Positions 9,366-18,315 of a stretch of DNA of 64,000 nucleotides are shown piece after piece. The stretch lies in contig CALIAU010000005.1 in the NCBI GenBank assembly GCA_938045585.1, positions 124,001 through 188,000 on the forward strand, written 5' to 3'. This DNA is from an uncultured Saprospiraceae bacterium (GTDB lineage Bacteria; Bacteroidota; Bacteroidia; Chitinophagales; Saprospiraceae). Under the pieces are notes generated by a model. That model did no database searches. It had not been told where the DNA came from and saw nothing but the letters and a program-made list of their open reading frames with translations. The translations under genes and the position numbers were made by a program. Each line of letters begins with the position of its first letter. The first letter of the stretch is position 1.

Positions 9366-9467
9366 ATGGCAAAAGGAAAGAATGTCAAAAAAGCAGTAAA
9401 AAAAGAAGCGACTAAAAGCTTAAAAGAAAAAAGAGCTGAAAAGAAAGCTAAAAAAGCTAGTCGCTAA
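9366..9467 (+). CDS. very small Lys-rich basic protein
   Basis: A 33-residue ORF starting MAKGKNVKKAVKKEA and ending KAKKASR, with 15 Lys and 2 Arg. It starts 33 bases after the ABC-F stop and is followed directly by a terminator, so it is likely the second gene of that transcript. The leader before the ATG is A-rich, as for other genes here. Too short for family assignment; a nucleic-acid or ribosome-associated role is a guess from charge and context. Confidence 0.55.
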   Translation: MAKGKNVKKAVKKEATKSLKEKRAEKKAKKASR

Positions 9468-9480
9468 TCATATTGCAAGT

Positions 9481-9521
9481 AAAGTAACTGAAATAGATGC
9501 TTTCTAATTCAGTTACTTTAC
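9481..9521 (+). terminator. hairpin terminator after the ABC-F / small basic protein unit
   Basis: AAAGTAACTGAA (9481-9492) is perfectly complementary to TTCAGTTACTTT (9508-9519), with a 15-base loop. It starts 13 bases after the stop of the small gene. Confidence 0.75.
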
Positions 9522-9674
9522 TCAAAGTTTATTTGCAGGCAAATAGCAAATAAGCCAATCCTTGCCAAATTTTTCTTCTTGTTTATTTACCAAAACGACA
9601 TTTAAATTCTCTTCTATTGTCTCCTAAAAAGAGAATGAAATATATCTTCGCGGCTGAGTTTTAAACACAGATCT

Positions 9675-11627
9675 ATGAGGCTGTATATATATACAATATT
9701 ACTGAGTACCTTCTTCCTTCCATGCTCCCTATTGTCGCAACTTACAATAGACACGATAGAACTAAACACGACATTCATTCCTCTGAAAGCAAACGAAACA
9801 GGAAGAAACATAACTGTCATTTCCTCTGAGAATATTACTGAAACTCCTTTTACATCGCTTGACGATCTTATTCAAAAATTTCCAGGTGTAGAGATGCAAA
9901 CAAGAAATAGGTTTGGAGCGCAGGCGGATATTACTCTACGTGGGAGTACCTTCCCACAAGTTTTAGTACTAGTAGACGGAATGAAATTAAACGATCCGCT
10001 TACAGGACATTTTAATAGTTATATACCTGTAAGCCCAGGAGAAATAGAACGTATTGAAATATTACGTGGTGCAGCTTCTGCTCTGTACGGCTCTGAAGCA
10101 GTAGGAGGTGTTATAAATATAATTACCAAGAAATTTGGCACTACACAAGCTACAGTTACAAATCTAAATGGCGAGATCGATCTAGGTCAATACAACTTAC
10201 GATCCACAAATAATAACATCAGTGTACAAAACAAATCCTATTTTTTTAATGCAGGTATAAACTATGCGGAGAGCGATGGCCAAGAAATAGATTCCAATAG
10301 ATTAGAAGGAGTAACACTTGATAGTTATTCACCCTTCTTTGACATTCTTACCCTTGGTGCTTCCGGTGGTGTTAAACTAAATGATAATTTCAGTCTTACC
10401 GGACGTACATCCTATGATAATAGAGACTTTAGTGCACGTTACTTTTACACAACAAGTAGATTTGACAAGTCCGTCGAAAACACAACGAACTTATTTAATC
10501 AGCTCCAACTGAAGCATGTAGGGAATACAAGTTCTACACAAATAAATCTTGCGCATAGAAGAGGAACAGACGAATTTGTCTTTAGCCCAGATTTTCCATC
10601 TACAAATGTACATACCACACACTTCTTTAATGCTCAGATACATCACTTACGCAGCATCAATGAAACGCTAAGTTTAAATCTAGGAATACAAGCGGATAGA
10701 AGAAAGATCGAAAGTACAGACAGGGGCAATCATAGCGATATACATAGTGCCGCTTTTGCTATGCTCAACTATACACCACAGCAAAACATTTCCATAAATC
10801 TGAGTGGGCGCTTAGACAATGATGAAAATTTTGGTCTAGCATTTACTCCACAAATGAATGCCTCCCTACGTCAGGGAAAAATAAACTATAGAGCTTCCGT
10901 AGGCAAAAGTATTCGAGGAGCTGATTATACCGAGCGCTATGTTTCATTCAATTTAGAAAATCTAACACCGGGCAGAAGTCTGGGTAACCCAAACCTTAAA
11001 GCAGAAGAGGCATGGTCAGAAGAAATTGGCTTTGACTTCTATCCCAATAAGCACTGGACATTTAAGTCTACCCTCTTTGCAAGACAATCATCAAATCTTA
11101 TCGACTACGTATCAACGAATGAGGCAGATATTGAAAACAACACGAACCTACAAGCTGGCCAAGACTATTTCTATGCACAAAATATAACAGACGTCTCTAC
11201 AGTAGGATTAGAACTAGAGCTCTGGCATTCCCTAATTAAAAGCAACACGATAAGCTTAGATGGAAGTCTAGGATATACCTATCTAAGCACGAGTAATGAT
11301 CAGGATATTATTTCTGTCTATATCTCTAATCACGCGAATCATTTATTAAGTGCAAATGCCGTCCTAGGCTATGGAAAATTTGATCTCTCCATTACCAGTC
11401 TTTGGAAAGATAGAAGCGAACTCTTTGCAGAATCCATTAACCAAACTATCAAATCAAACTTTAATAATTGGGATATCCAGTTAAGCTACTCTCCTATCGA
11501 TCAAGCGCGTTTCCATTTAAAAATCTTCAATGTATTTGACCAACAAAATCAAGACATCTTAGGAGCAGTCTTACCAGGTCGATGGATTTCTGGCGGACTA
11601 CGTTATAATTTTACGAGAGCCCAATAG
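9675..11627 (+). CDS. TonB-dependent outer-membrane receptor (BtuB/FepA-type)
   Basis: A 650-residue receptor with a signal peptide (to about residue 22). The plug domain runs from about 35 to 155: 'FPGVEMQ', 'DITLRGSTFPQVLVLVDG', 'IERIEILRGAASALYGSEA' and 'GGVINIITKK'. The rest is a 22-stranded barrel ending in the strand 'WISGGLRYNF'. Unlike the receptor at 24102-27752 it has no N-terminal carboxypeptidase-regulatory-like domain, and no SusD partner is adjacent, so uptake of a small ligand (siderophore, cobalamin, metal complex) is more likely than glycan import. The ligand is not identifiable. Confidence 0.88.
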   Translation: MRLYIYTILLSTFFLPCSLLSQLTIDTIELNTTFIPLKANETGRNITVISSENITETPFTSLDDLIQKFPGVEMQTRNRFGAQADITLRGSTFPQVLVLVDGMKLNDPLTGHFNSYIPVSPGEIERIEILRGAASALYGSEAVGGVINIITKKFGTTQATVTNLNGEIDLGQYNLRSTNNNISVQNKSYFFNAGINYAESDGQEIDSNRLEGVTLDSYSPFFDILTLGASGGVKLNDNFSLTGRTSYDNRDFSARYFYTTSRFDKSVENTTNLFNQLQLKHVGNTSSTQINLAHRRGTDEFVFSPDFPSTNVHTTHFFNAQIHHLRSINETLSLNLGIQADRRKIESTDRGNHSDIHSAAFAMLNYTPQQNISINLSGRLDNDENFGLAFTPQMNASLRQGKINYRASVGKSIRGADYTERYVSFNLENLTPGRSLGNPNLKAEEAWSEEIGFDFYPNKHWTFKSTLFARQSSNLIDYVSTNEADIENNTNLQAGQDYFYAQNITDVSTVGLELELWHSLIKSNTISLDGSLGYTYLSTSNDQDIISVYISNHANHLLSANAVLGYGKFDLSITSLWKDRSELFAESINQTIKSNFNNWDIQLSYSPIDQARFHLKIFNVFDQQNQDILGAVLPGRWISGGLRYNFTRAQ

Positions 11628-11672
11628 AGCCTATTTTTTCTAGGCCTAAAAGTACATGAGCAAGAACTTTAC

Positions 11673-11699
11673 TTGATTTGTCCAATTAATTGTAATTTG
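11673..11699 (+). promoter_or_regulatory. Bacteroidota-type promoter of the cupin gene
   Basis: TTG (11673-11675), 17-bp spacer, TAATTTG (11693-11699); ATG at 11717. The -7 variant is the same as before the gene at 3563. Confidence 0.5.
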
Positions 11700-11716
11700 A
11701 CAGGTAAAGCTGTACT

Positions 11717-12073
11717 ATGAATCTAAAAGAGAAATTCCAAGACGTAACGGACTACTTTTCACCCAAGATAATAGGAGAGGTAAATGATGTGTATGTGAAA
11801 GTAGCACGGATAAAGGGAGATGAAATTCCTTGGCACAACCACAAAAACGAAGACGAACTCTTTTACATTATTGAAGGAAGTCTTCTCTTTGAAGAAGAAG
11901 GCAAAGAAGCATTTACTATGCAAGCGGGTGATTTATATATAGTAAAGAAAGGCGTAAACCATAAGGTCTCTTCCACGGAAGAATGTAAAATCATGCTCAT
12001 AGAAAATAAATCCACAGCCCATACTGGCGAAATAGTCTCTGCAGTAACAAAATCTATTGAAGACCAACTCTAA
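11717..12073 (+). CDS. cupin domain-containing protein
   Basis: A 118-residue single-domain cupin. Motif 1 is 'WHNHKNEDELFYIIEGSLLF' with metal ligands His, His and Glu; motif 2 is 'AGDLYIVKKGVNHKVS' with the second-site His. It is most like small cupins with mannose-6-phosphate isomerase-type folds that bind a divalent metal; the substrate is unknown. It stands alone with its own promoter and is convergent with the POT transporter genes. Confidence 0.88.
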   Translation: MNLKEKFQDVTDYFSPKIIGEVNDVYVKVARIKGDEIPWHNHKNEDELFYIIEGSLLFEEEGKEAFTMQAGDLYIVKKGVNHKVSSTEECKIMLIENKSTAHTGEIVSAVTKSIEDQL

Positions 12074-12083
12074 TCACTTCTAG

Positions 12084-12118
12084 ACAAGCTTGCCGCCTAC
12101 CTTGGAAGGTAAGTTTGT
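12084..12118. terminator. hairpin between convergent cupin and POT genes
   Basis: TACCTT-gg-AAGGTA (12098-12111) extended by ACAAGCTT (12084-12091) against AGTTTGT (12112-12118), with an unpaired GCCGCC on one side. It lies 10 bases past the cupin stop and may serve both strands. No long T-tract. Confidence 0.45.
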
Positions 12119-12171
12119 AAAGTCCCTGAAAAGCCCAACTCTATAATTGGAGTCAAGCCCTCAATAACTTA

Positions 12172-13737
12172 TTAATGTATTCCGTGCATCCACTTCTTAA
12201 GTGTAGGAACGAGTAGTAAGAGCACAAGTGCAGCAGCACCTACTACAAAAACTCCCCAGTTCATGTACACAGACACGAAACTATTCATAGAATCTACTGC
12301 TGAACCTCCCTCCAAAGGAGCCGCAGCGAGTTTTCCTAATTGCCCCGCAATTTCATGTGCAAGAGAAATAGAAAGGAACCACGCTCCCATTACAAATCCT
12401 ACAATTTTAGGTGGCGATAGTTTTGTGACCATAGAAAGACCTACTGGTGACAAACTTAATTCTCCTGTAGTGTGGAATAAATACATTAAGAATAAGAACA
12501 CAACGGGTACCATACCATCTCCTCCAAATAATTTTGCACCTAAGACTATCATTGCATAACCAAAGGCTAACTGTGCTAGACCCCAGAAAAATTTCATTGG
12601 TGTACTCGGTTCTTTGTCGTTCTTATTAAGACGCAACCACATAGATGAAAAAACGGGCGCAAGTAGCATTATATAAAGCGGGTTCAAACTTGCAAACATC
12701 GTTGTAGGAATCCCCAATCGATCCACATTTCTATCAGCAAATAACATCAATGAGCCACCGGCCTGTTCAAACAGTGCCCAGAACAATGCATGAAAGAAAA
12801 ACAGCACAACAACTACCCAAAGACGCTGTCCTCCTGCCTTATCTCCCTGTCCAATTAACTTAAAGGAGTACCAGAGAATATATCCAATGACCCCAGCAAT
12901 CAGAACAGGAAGAGCTACTGTTACAATTTCATTACTGTTTAATAAAAAGGCCATAAGAGGTATAGCAAGTAATACTGCAATCATAACTGTCCATTCATTA
13001 GAAAGCCCTAAGAATGAAGCGGCCTTTAATTTTTCCTCGCTTGGTGGTTTACCCTGTTCACCAAACTGGTCGCTATTGCGTAAGAACACAAAGATTCCAA
13101 TTAACATACCTACTCCCGCTAGTCCAAATCCATAGTGCCAGCCAAAGGTCTCTCCTAGGTATCCACACCAGAGGGGGGCAAGAAATGCACCTATGTTTAC
13201 ACCCATATAAAAGATAGTGAAGGCACCATCCTTTCTAGGATCATTGAGTTCATAAAACTTTCCAAGGAAGGAAGATATATTTGGTTTGAAAAAACCATTA
13301 CCCACTATGATTAAGGCAAGTGAGATAAAAAAGACATTAAAGTTACCCTCAAACATCAAACCTTCCAATCCTAACACAAAATGACCCAGTGCCATCAAGA
13401 CACCTCCCAAAATTATTGCCTTTTTAAATCCAAATAATTTATCTGCTATCAGACCACCAAGTACAGGCATACCATACACGAGGGCTCCATACGCTCCATA
13501 TATTCCATATGCGCGCACATCAGCACCATCTTGTCCCATAGATTCAAAAAGTACCTTAGTCATATACAACATTAATAAAGCACGCATTCCATAAAAGGAA
13601 AAACGCTCCCACAATTCAGCAAAGAAAAGTGTAAATAATGCTTTGGGATGAATCTTTTTTTGTGAAAGAACTACATAGGGAATCCAAATGAATACAAATA
13701 TTGTCCCTATAATCATTAACCATAGTCCGAAATTCAT
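12172..13737 (-). CDS. POT-family proton-dependent peptide transporter (paralogue 2)
   Basis: A 521-residue inner-membrane MFS protein with 12 or more helices. The POT/PTR2 signature 'ELWERFSFYGMRALLMLY' is near residue 40, followed by 'GNGFFKPNISSFLGKFY' and 'DGAFTIFYMGVNIGAFLAPL', both hallmark POT segments; it couples proton influx to di- or tripeptide uptake. Compared with its neighbour it has an extra N-terminal helix and a longer central region. It is 35 bases downstream of another POT gene in the same direction, a tandem pair from an old duplication. Confidence 0.9.
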   Translation of the reverse strand: MNFGLWLMIIGTIFVFIWIPYVVLSQKKIHPKALFTLFFAELWERFSFYGMRALLMLYMTKVLFESMGQDGADVRAYGIYGAYGALVYGMPVLGGLIADKLFGFKKAIILGGVLMALGHFVLGLEGLMFEGNFNVFFISLALIIVGNGFFKPNISSFLGKFYELNDPRKDGAFTIFYMGVNIGAFLAPLWCGYLGETFGWHYGFGLAGVGMLIGIFVFLRNSDQFGEQGKPPSEEKLKAASFLGLSNEWTVMIAVLLAIPLMAFLLNSNEIVTVALPVLIAGVIGYILWYSFKLIGQGDKAGGQRLWVVVVLFFFHALFWALFEQAGGSLMLFADRNVDRLGIPTTMFASLNPLYIMLLAPVFSSMWLRLNKNDKEPSTPMKFFWGLAQLAFGYAMIVLGAKLFGGDGMVPVVFLFLMYLFHTTGELSLSPVGLSMVTKLSPPKIVGFVMGAWFLSISLAHEIAGQLGKLAAAPLEGGSAVDSMNSFVSVYMNWGVFVVGAAALVLLLLVPTLKKWMHGIH

Positions 13738-13772
13738 AGTTGTTGTTTTTTATTAGTCTTTTGTGTTATTTC

Positions 13773-15125
13773 TTAGTGTACATCATCTAAAACTAAATCC
13801 TCTGCACCGTGCGTTAGACGCTTAAGTGGTTTAAGCATAAGTAATACAATTACACCCACTATCGTACAGAATATTACTATTCCAGTAAAAATTTCTTTTT
13901 CTCCAGCATTCTCAGCAGATGAACCAATCAAACCTGCTACCTTATTTCCAAGACCAGTGGCTGCAAAATAAGCACCCATCATAAAGGACGCATACTTAGC
14001 TGGAGCAAGTTTGGTAATAAACGAAAGCGCAACTGGAGAAGCACATAATTCTCCAATTGTATGAAATAAATAAGCAAGGACTAACCAATACATAGCTGAA
14101 GATCCAGATGCATCGAATTCTTGGGAGGCAAATCGCATGAACATAAAACCCCATCCCATTATTATTACACCTATCGCCATTTTAAATAAAGATGAACCTT
14201 CTTTTCCTGCTAGTTTCCATCTATACCAAAAACCAGCTACAGCTGTTCCCAAGGTAATTATGAAGAATGCATTGACTGACTGGAACCATGAGGCAGGCAC
14301 TTCAAAGCCTCCTAGCATTCTATCTGTTTTTTCATCTGCATAAATATTCATCAAGCCGCCAGCTTGTTCAAAAGCTCCCCAAAAAACGATAATGAGAAAA
14401 AAGGATAAGAACATAACAAGCATTCTATCTTTCTCTATTTTGGTCAATGGCTTGTCTGCTAAATCTTTATCTGGATTATCGTCGTTTCTTATAAAATCAC
14501 CCACTCCTTCCAAATACTTTAAACCCCACCAGTACACAAGCATCCCAATAAGCATCCCAATTCCTGCTAATCCAAATCCATAATGCCATCCTATATTCTC
14601 TCCTACATATCCTACAATGAGCGCAGACAAAAAGGCTCCAATATTTATACCGATATAAAAAATTGTAAATCCTTTATCTCGGCGTTCATCACCTTTGGCA
14701 TACAAACCACCTACCATGGTAGAAATATTTGGTTTTAATAAACCTACTCCAGCAATAATCAACCCGAGTCCAGTATAAAACGCCCAATCTTGAGTTATCG
14801 CTAAAATAGTATGACCAGCAACCAGTATCATTCCTCCCCAAAACACAGCTTTTTTCTGTCCTATGTACTTATCTGCTATTAGGCCTCCAGGTATGGATGC
14901 TACATATACAAGCATGGTATACCATCCATATAACCAAATTGCGTCTGCATTTGACCAACCCATTCCTGGGTTTGCGTCCATTGTTTCTTTCGTTATGTAT
15001 AATACCAGTATCGCACGCATCCCATAATAAGAAAACCGCTCCCACAATTCAGTGAAGAAGAGCACGTATAAGCCCATTGGATGTCCAAATAACTGTGGTT
15101 GATTTTCAAATAATTTCTTATCCAT
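13773..15125 (-). CDS. POT-family proton-dependent peptide transporter (paralogue 1)
   Basis: A 450-residue inner-membrane POT transporter, first gene of the tandem pair. Signature 'ELWERFSYYGMRAILVLY' near residue 26; 'GVGLLKPNISTMVGGLY' and 'DKGFTIFYIGINIGAFLSAL' follow. Late segments such as 'YLFHTIGELCASPVALSFIT' closely parallel those of the next gene ('LFHTTGELSLSPVGLSMVT'). Expected substrate: di- and tripeptides taken up with protons. The 5' flank is a 349-base noncoding region. Confidence 0.9.
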   Translation of the reverse strand: MDKKLFENQPQLFGHPMGLYVLFFTELWERFSYYGMRAILVLYITKETMDANPGMGWSNADAIWLYGWYTMLVYVASIPGGLIADKYIGQKKAVFWGGMILVAGHTILAITQDWAFYTGLGLIIAGVGLLKPNISTMVGGLYAKGDERRDKGFTIFYIGINIGAFLSALIVGYVGENIGWHYGFGLAGIGMLIGMLVYWWGLKYLEGVGDFIRNDDNPDKDLADKPLTKIEKDRMLVMFLSFFLIIVFWGAFEQAGGLMNIYADEKTDRMLGGFEVPASWFQSVNAFFIITLGTAVAGFWYRWKLAGKEGSSLFKMAIGVIIMGWGFMFMRFASQEFDASGSSAMYWLVLAYLFHTIGELCASPVALSFITKLAPAKYASFMMGAYFAATGLGNKVAGLIGSSAENAGEKEIFTGIVIFCTIVGVIVLLMLKPLKRLTHGAEDLVLDDVH

Positions 15126-15474
15126 TATATCATTAGATTTTAACTAAAAATATACTATTTAAGCTGAACATGGTAAGAATAAAGGGAATATATACGGGAA
15201 GAAAGGATTACTAAAAAAGCATAGCCGAAAAAGGAAGCTTTAAGGGTGTTAAAGAATCAATTGTAGCTGAAAGCAATAATGATTAATCAACTTAAAAGCA
15301 ATACGATTCGACTACGCAGATCTTAAGTTCATATCTACTCCAATATCTAATTTTATTAGAATATTAACGAAAAGTAAAGGGAACAAAGAATCTACATTAC
15401 AATGCTGGCTTTAATACAAGTACCTGTAAATCAGTACTTTACTAAATACTAAGCTAAATTTTAACATTTAGCGC
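15126..15474. other. 349-base intergenic region upstream of the POT pair
   Basis: No credible ORF. It holds a perfect inverted repeat TCTAAT-ttt-ATTAGA (15346-15360) and a short stem AAGTAC (15418-15423) with GTACTT (15434-15439) just past the DUF3108 stop, a possible weak terminator for that minus-strand gene. The promoter for the POT pair must lie here; only imperfect -7 candidates are seen. Confidence 0.4.
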
Positions 15475-16314
15475 CTATTCCAGAACGTATCTTAATCCAG
15501 TATATTCCTTTAAAACTACCTTTACTGAACCAATGGAGACCGGCGATTCCAGTAAAAGTGGGATATGGTTCTTATCTGCGCTAACCCATACGTCCATATA
15601 GGTCCCTTCTTCAAATACTTCGCCTGCAATTAACTCTGGTCTGATATGAAGTACCTCATATGTGCCTAAATTCTTAATCTCTTTTTCTTTCTTCCCTTCA
15701 TAGATAATTGCGGGTTGAAAAAACTCCTTATCAAAGAATATTTTTAAAGGAACATGATCACCCTCTTTAAGCACATCTGTATCCCGGTTTCTTAAATGAT
15801 ATAAAACGGATACAAGATCTTGCATACACGCGTGAGAATCGTAATGGAATGCACGTGTTGCATCAATGGACTTGCCTATAAATTCTGTTAGTTTTTGATT
15901 CTCTCTATCAAACGAAATACTATCGTAGCGTATATACTTACCTTCTTCAATTCTTCTCCTAAATGAAACCGGCTGTAAGGTCTCCTTATCGACCTTGCTA
16001 TAGTAATGATCATCTACTTTGAAGAAACTATCATAGGACGGATAAGTTTTTCCCACAACTTCAAAGTGAAAAAAAGCTTCTTCTTCACGCACAGTAAATG
16101 TAACTTCTCCTGCTGGTATCCATATAAATTTCCAATTATAATATGCTTTATAGGTAATCTTTTCTCCATCCTGAAAAACCGTATTCTGTAATACACATTC
16201 ATCATCAGAATGCATTATAGGGGGCAAAGACCTGTCCTCTTGGAGTACTGCATATCCTCCTAGGAATGTGCACAAAATGAAAAGAAGTGAAATTAACTTA
16301 TTTACCATATCCAA
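15475..16314 (-). CDS. DUF3108 domain-containing protein
   Basis: A 279-residue protein with an N-terminal hydrophobic signal segment and, from about residue 50, a DUF3108 domain. Typical features are 'GEKITYKAYYNWKFIWIPAGEVTF' (an amphipathic beta layer), 'VDDHYYSKVDKETLQPVSFRRR' and the late 'MDVWVSADKNHIPLLLESP'. The family has a lipoprotein-carrier-like (LolA/LolB-like) appearance and is thought to be periplasmic; function not established. Its start overlaps the end of the flippase-like gene by 17 bases, so they are cotranscribed. Confidence 0.82.
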   Translation of the reverse strand: MDMVNKLISLLFILCTFLGGYAVLQEDRSLPPIMHSDDECVLQNTVFQDGEKITYKAYYNWKFIWIPAGEVTFTVREEEAFFHFEVVGKTYPSYDSFFKVDDHYYSKVDKETLQPVSFRRRIEEGKYIRYDSISFDRENQKLTEFIGKSIDATRAFHYDSHACMQDLVSVLYHLRNRDTDVLKEGDHVPLKIFFDKEFFQPAIIYEGKKEKEIKNLGTYEVLHIRPELIAGEVFEEGTYMDVWVSADKNHIPLLLESPVSIGSVKVVLKEYTGLRYVLE

Positions 16315-17272
16315 GTGTCTCTACTATATTTGCTCTCAATATTACTAGATAACCCAACATTGCTGGAAACAGTAAATTGATGCTCCATATTAGAAACGTC
16401 ATGCAAAGAATAATTAGTTCATTTATTCCGAAAAGCCCCCAGATTAATAGAGAAATTTCTCCCCTCGCCAGGATACTTATAAAAGGTGGAAGTGGTAAGC
16501 TAGACTGTATCAAAAGTATGCTGGTGATCCCTTGTAAGGCCGATAAAGGATCTATTTCGATACCAAAAAAGCGGATTACAAAAAAGTACTGTGTTACATA
16601 CAGTAGATAACGTAAAGATGAGATGCACAAAACAAAGAAGAGAGTCTTCTTTTCAATTCTCCTAATTTCTTGGAAGTATTTAGTAAACCTTGATACATAT
16701 TTTTTAAGTCCTAGCTTACGAATAACCAGAGCAAGTACATCCACATTAAAATACACGTAGAGCCCTAATAGAAAAAATACTACTGCAGTACTTATTATAG
16801 GTATAAAAGAAACATCTAAATAGTTAAAATCTCTGGATAGAAAAATCAAACCAGTGATACCAAAAAATATGGTTGCCAAATTTTGACCTACACTTCCTAC
16901 TAGGGTAGCTATAATAGATTTCCAATTTTTTTCTGCTGGAATTGTCAGTAACCTTCCTCCATATTCCCCAATCCTGTTTGGTGTAATAATCGCTAAACTA
17001 ATCCCTGCTAAAATAGTTTTAAACGCCTGTCTAAAGGATATCTCTCCATATACCGCCTTCCACTTATGTGATTCCAAAATCCAGTTTAAAGGCATTAACA
17101 TTACAAAAGCAATTAACCAAAGGGGATTACCAGTTCTAAAACTATTTAACAACTCTTCCTTCAAGCCATTTTCTCCATTGTAGGCTTTGATCTGATTAAA
17201 TAGGACAAAGAGCAAAAACCCAGCTATCAGGAGCTTTACTGTTAGATTTATATATTTTGACCTATTCCCCAT
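16298..17272 (-). CDS. lysylphosphatidylglycerol synthase TM-region / UPF0104 family membrane protein
   Basis: A 324-residue integral membrane protein with about eight helices. The pattern, including 'NWILESHKWKAVYGEISFRQA', 'ITPNRIGEYGGR' and 'LPPFISILARGEISLLI', fits the UPF0104/LPG_synthase_TM (AglD-like) family, whose members flip or transfer lipid-linked substrates. It has no soluble synthase domain, so a flippase-like role is more likely than lysyl transfer. First gene of the unit with DUF3108; divergent from ruvC. Confidence 0.75.
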   Translation of the reverse strand: MGNRSKYINLTVKLLIAGFLLFVLFNQIKAYNGENGLKEELLNSFRTGNPLWLIAFVMLMPLNWILESHKWKAVYGEISFRQAFKTILAGISLAIITPNRIGEYGGRLLTIPAEKNWKSIIATLVGSVGQNLATIFFGITGLIFLSRDFNYLDVSFIPIISTAVVFFLLGLYVYFNVDVLALVIRKLGLKKYVSRFTKYFQEIRRIEKKTLFFVLCISSLRYLLYVTQYFFVIRFFGIEIDPLSALQGITSILLIQSSLPLPPFISILARGEISLLIWGLFGINELIILCMTFLIWSINLLFPAMLGYLVILRANIVETLGYGK

Positions 17273-17328
17273 TGAATGAATAAGTAAACTTATATTATAA
17301 TTAATAATAATGTGTCCATTAAATAGTC

Positions 17329-17336
17329 TAATTTTG
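17329..17336 (+). promoter_or_regulatory. -7 promoter element (TAATTTTG) of ruvC
   Basis: Exact TAnnTTTG match ending 16 bases before ATG 17353. No clear -33 element was found. Confidence 0.45.
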
Positions 17337-17352
17337 GCTCTAAGATTAACAA

Positions 17353-17919
17353 ATGCATTCTAGATATAAAATATTAGGCGTAGATCCTGGGACTTTGGCT
17401 CTAGGATATGCTGTTATTGAGGTAGATGCAAACAAGATTTCACTTTGTTGCGTTGGTACAATTGAATTGAAGAAATTTTCCGACCAACAGACTAAACTCA
17501 AAGAGATCTACCTCCAACTACAAGAAATCATAGAAACCTATCTACCCTCACAAATGGCAGTGGAAGCTCCCTTCTACGGAAAGAATGCACAATCGATGTT
17601 AAAGCTAGGTAGAGCCCAGGGTGTGTCTATAGCAGCAGGTATTACCATGGGACTTAATATCGTAGAATATGCTCCAAAAAAGATTAAACAATCTATCACC
17701 GGAAATGGAAATGCTTCCAAAGAACAGGTGGCTTCTATGGTGCAGGCCATGTTAAACAAAGACCTTTCGGAAATATCATTAGATGCTTCTGATGCACTTG
17801 CTGCTGCGATCACACACTACCATCAGTCGAAATTTGGAGTACCTTCTACCAATGTAAAAGGAGGTGGTTCTTGGAAAACATTTATAAATAATAATCCGGA
17901 CAGGATTGCTAGTAAATAG
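17353..17919 (+). CDS. ruvC: Holliday junction endodeoxyribonuclease RuvC
   Basis: A 188-residue RuvC resolvase with an RNase H fold. Catalytic acidic residues are in place: Asp in 'LGVDPGTLALGYAVIE', Glu in 'MAVEAPFYGKNAQSMLKLG', and Asp residues in 'SLDASDALAAAITH'. It cuts four-way junctions made by RuvAB branch migration. The tail after 'SKFGVPS' is about 25 residues longer than the core. Monocistronic; its TAG touches the stop codon of the convergent HIT gene with no base between. Confidence 0.95.
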   Translation: MHSRYKILGVDPGTLALGYAVIEVDANKISLCCVGTIELKKFSDQQTKLKEIYLQLQEIIETYLPSQMAVEAPFYGKNAQSMLKLGRAQGVSIAAGITMGLNIVEYAPKKIKQSITGNGNASKEQVASMVQAMLNKDLSEISLDASDALAAAITHYHQSKFGVPSTNVKGGGSWKTFINNNPDRIASK

Positions 17920-18315
17920 TTATTTCAAGGTATTAGCAATTTGCTTAGCGAGCAAAGCTAGTTGCTCTGAATTCATATCCATTTTAGGCTTTTCAAAATT
18001 CATATCGTGTAAGGATTGGATAGGAATTAGATGTACATGTGCATGTGGAACTTCTAAGCCAATAACCGTGACACCAATACGAGCACAGGGAACAACAGAT
18101 TCAATGCCCTTTGCTACCTTTTTAGAAAATAGCATTAAACCAGATAATTGCTCATCTTCTAAGTCAAATATATAATCCACTTCTTTTTTAGGGATACAGA
18201 GGGTATGTCCTTTCGCAACAGGATTAATGTCTAGAAAGGCTAGATAGTTCTCATCCTCTGCTACTTTATGACAGGGAATATCACCGTTTACAATTTTTGT
18301 GAAAAGACTTGCCAT
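17920..18315 (-). CDS. HIT family protein (nucleotide hydrolase/transferase)
   Basis: A 131-residue HIT-superfamily enzyme. The histidine triad is 'HAHVHLIPI', near residue 100; the N-terminal half has 'FTKIVNGDIPCHKVAEDENY', typical of the Hint/PKCI branch that hydrolyses adenosine phosphoramidates and similar nucleotides. The start overlaps the greA stop by one base (TAATG), which indicates translational coupling. The physiological substrate is not known. Confidence 0.92.
   Translation of the reverse strand: MASLFTKIVNGDIPCHKVAEDENYLAFLDINPVAKGHTLCIPKKEVDYIFDLEDEQLSGLMLFSKKVAKGIESVVPCARIGVTVIGLEVPHAHVHLIPIQSLHDMNFEKPKMDMNSEQLALLAKQIANTLK

Noticed and set aside
17917-17922. Overlap or fusion of ruvC and HIT
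   Set aside because: The two stop codons simply abut in convergent orientation; both proteins are complete.
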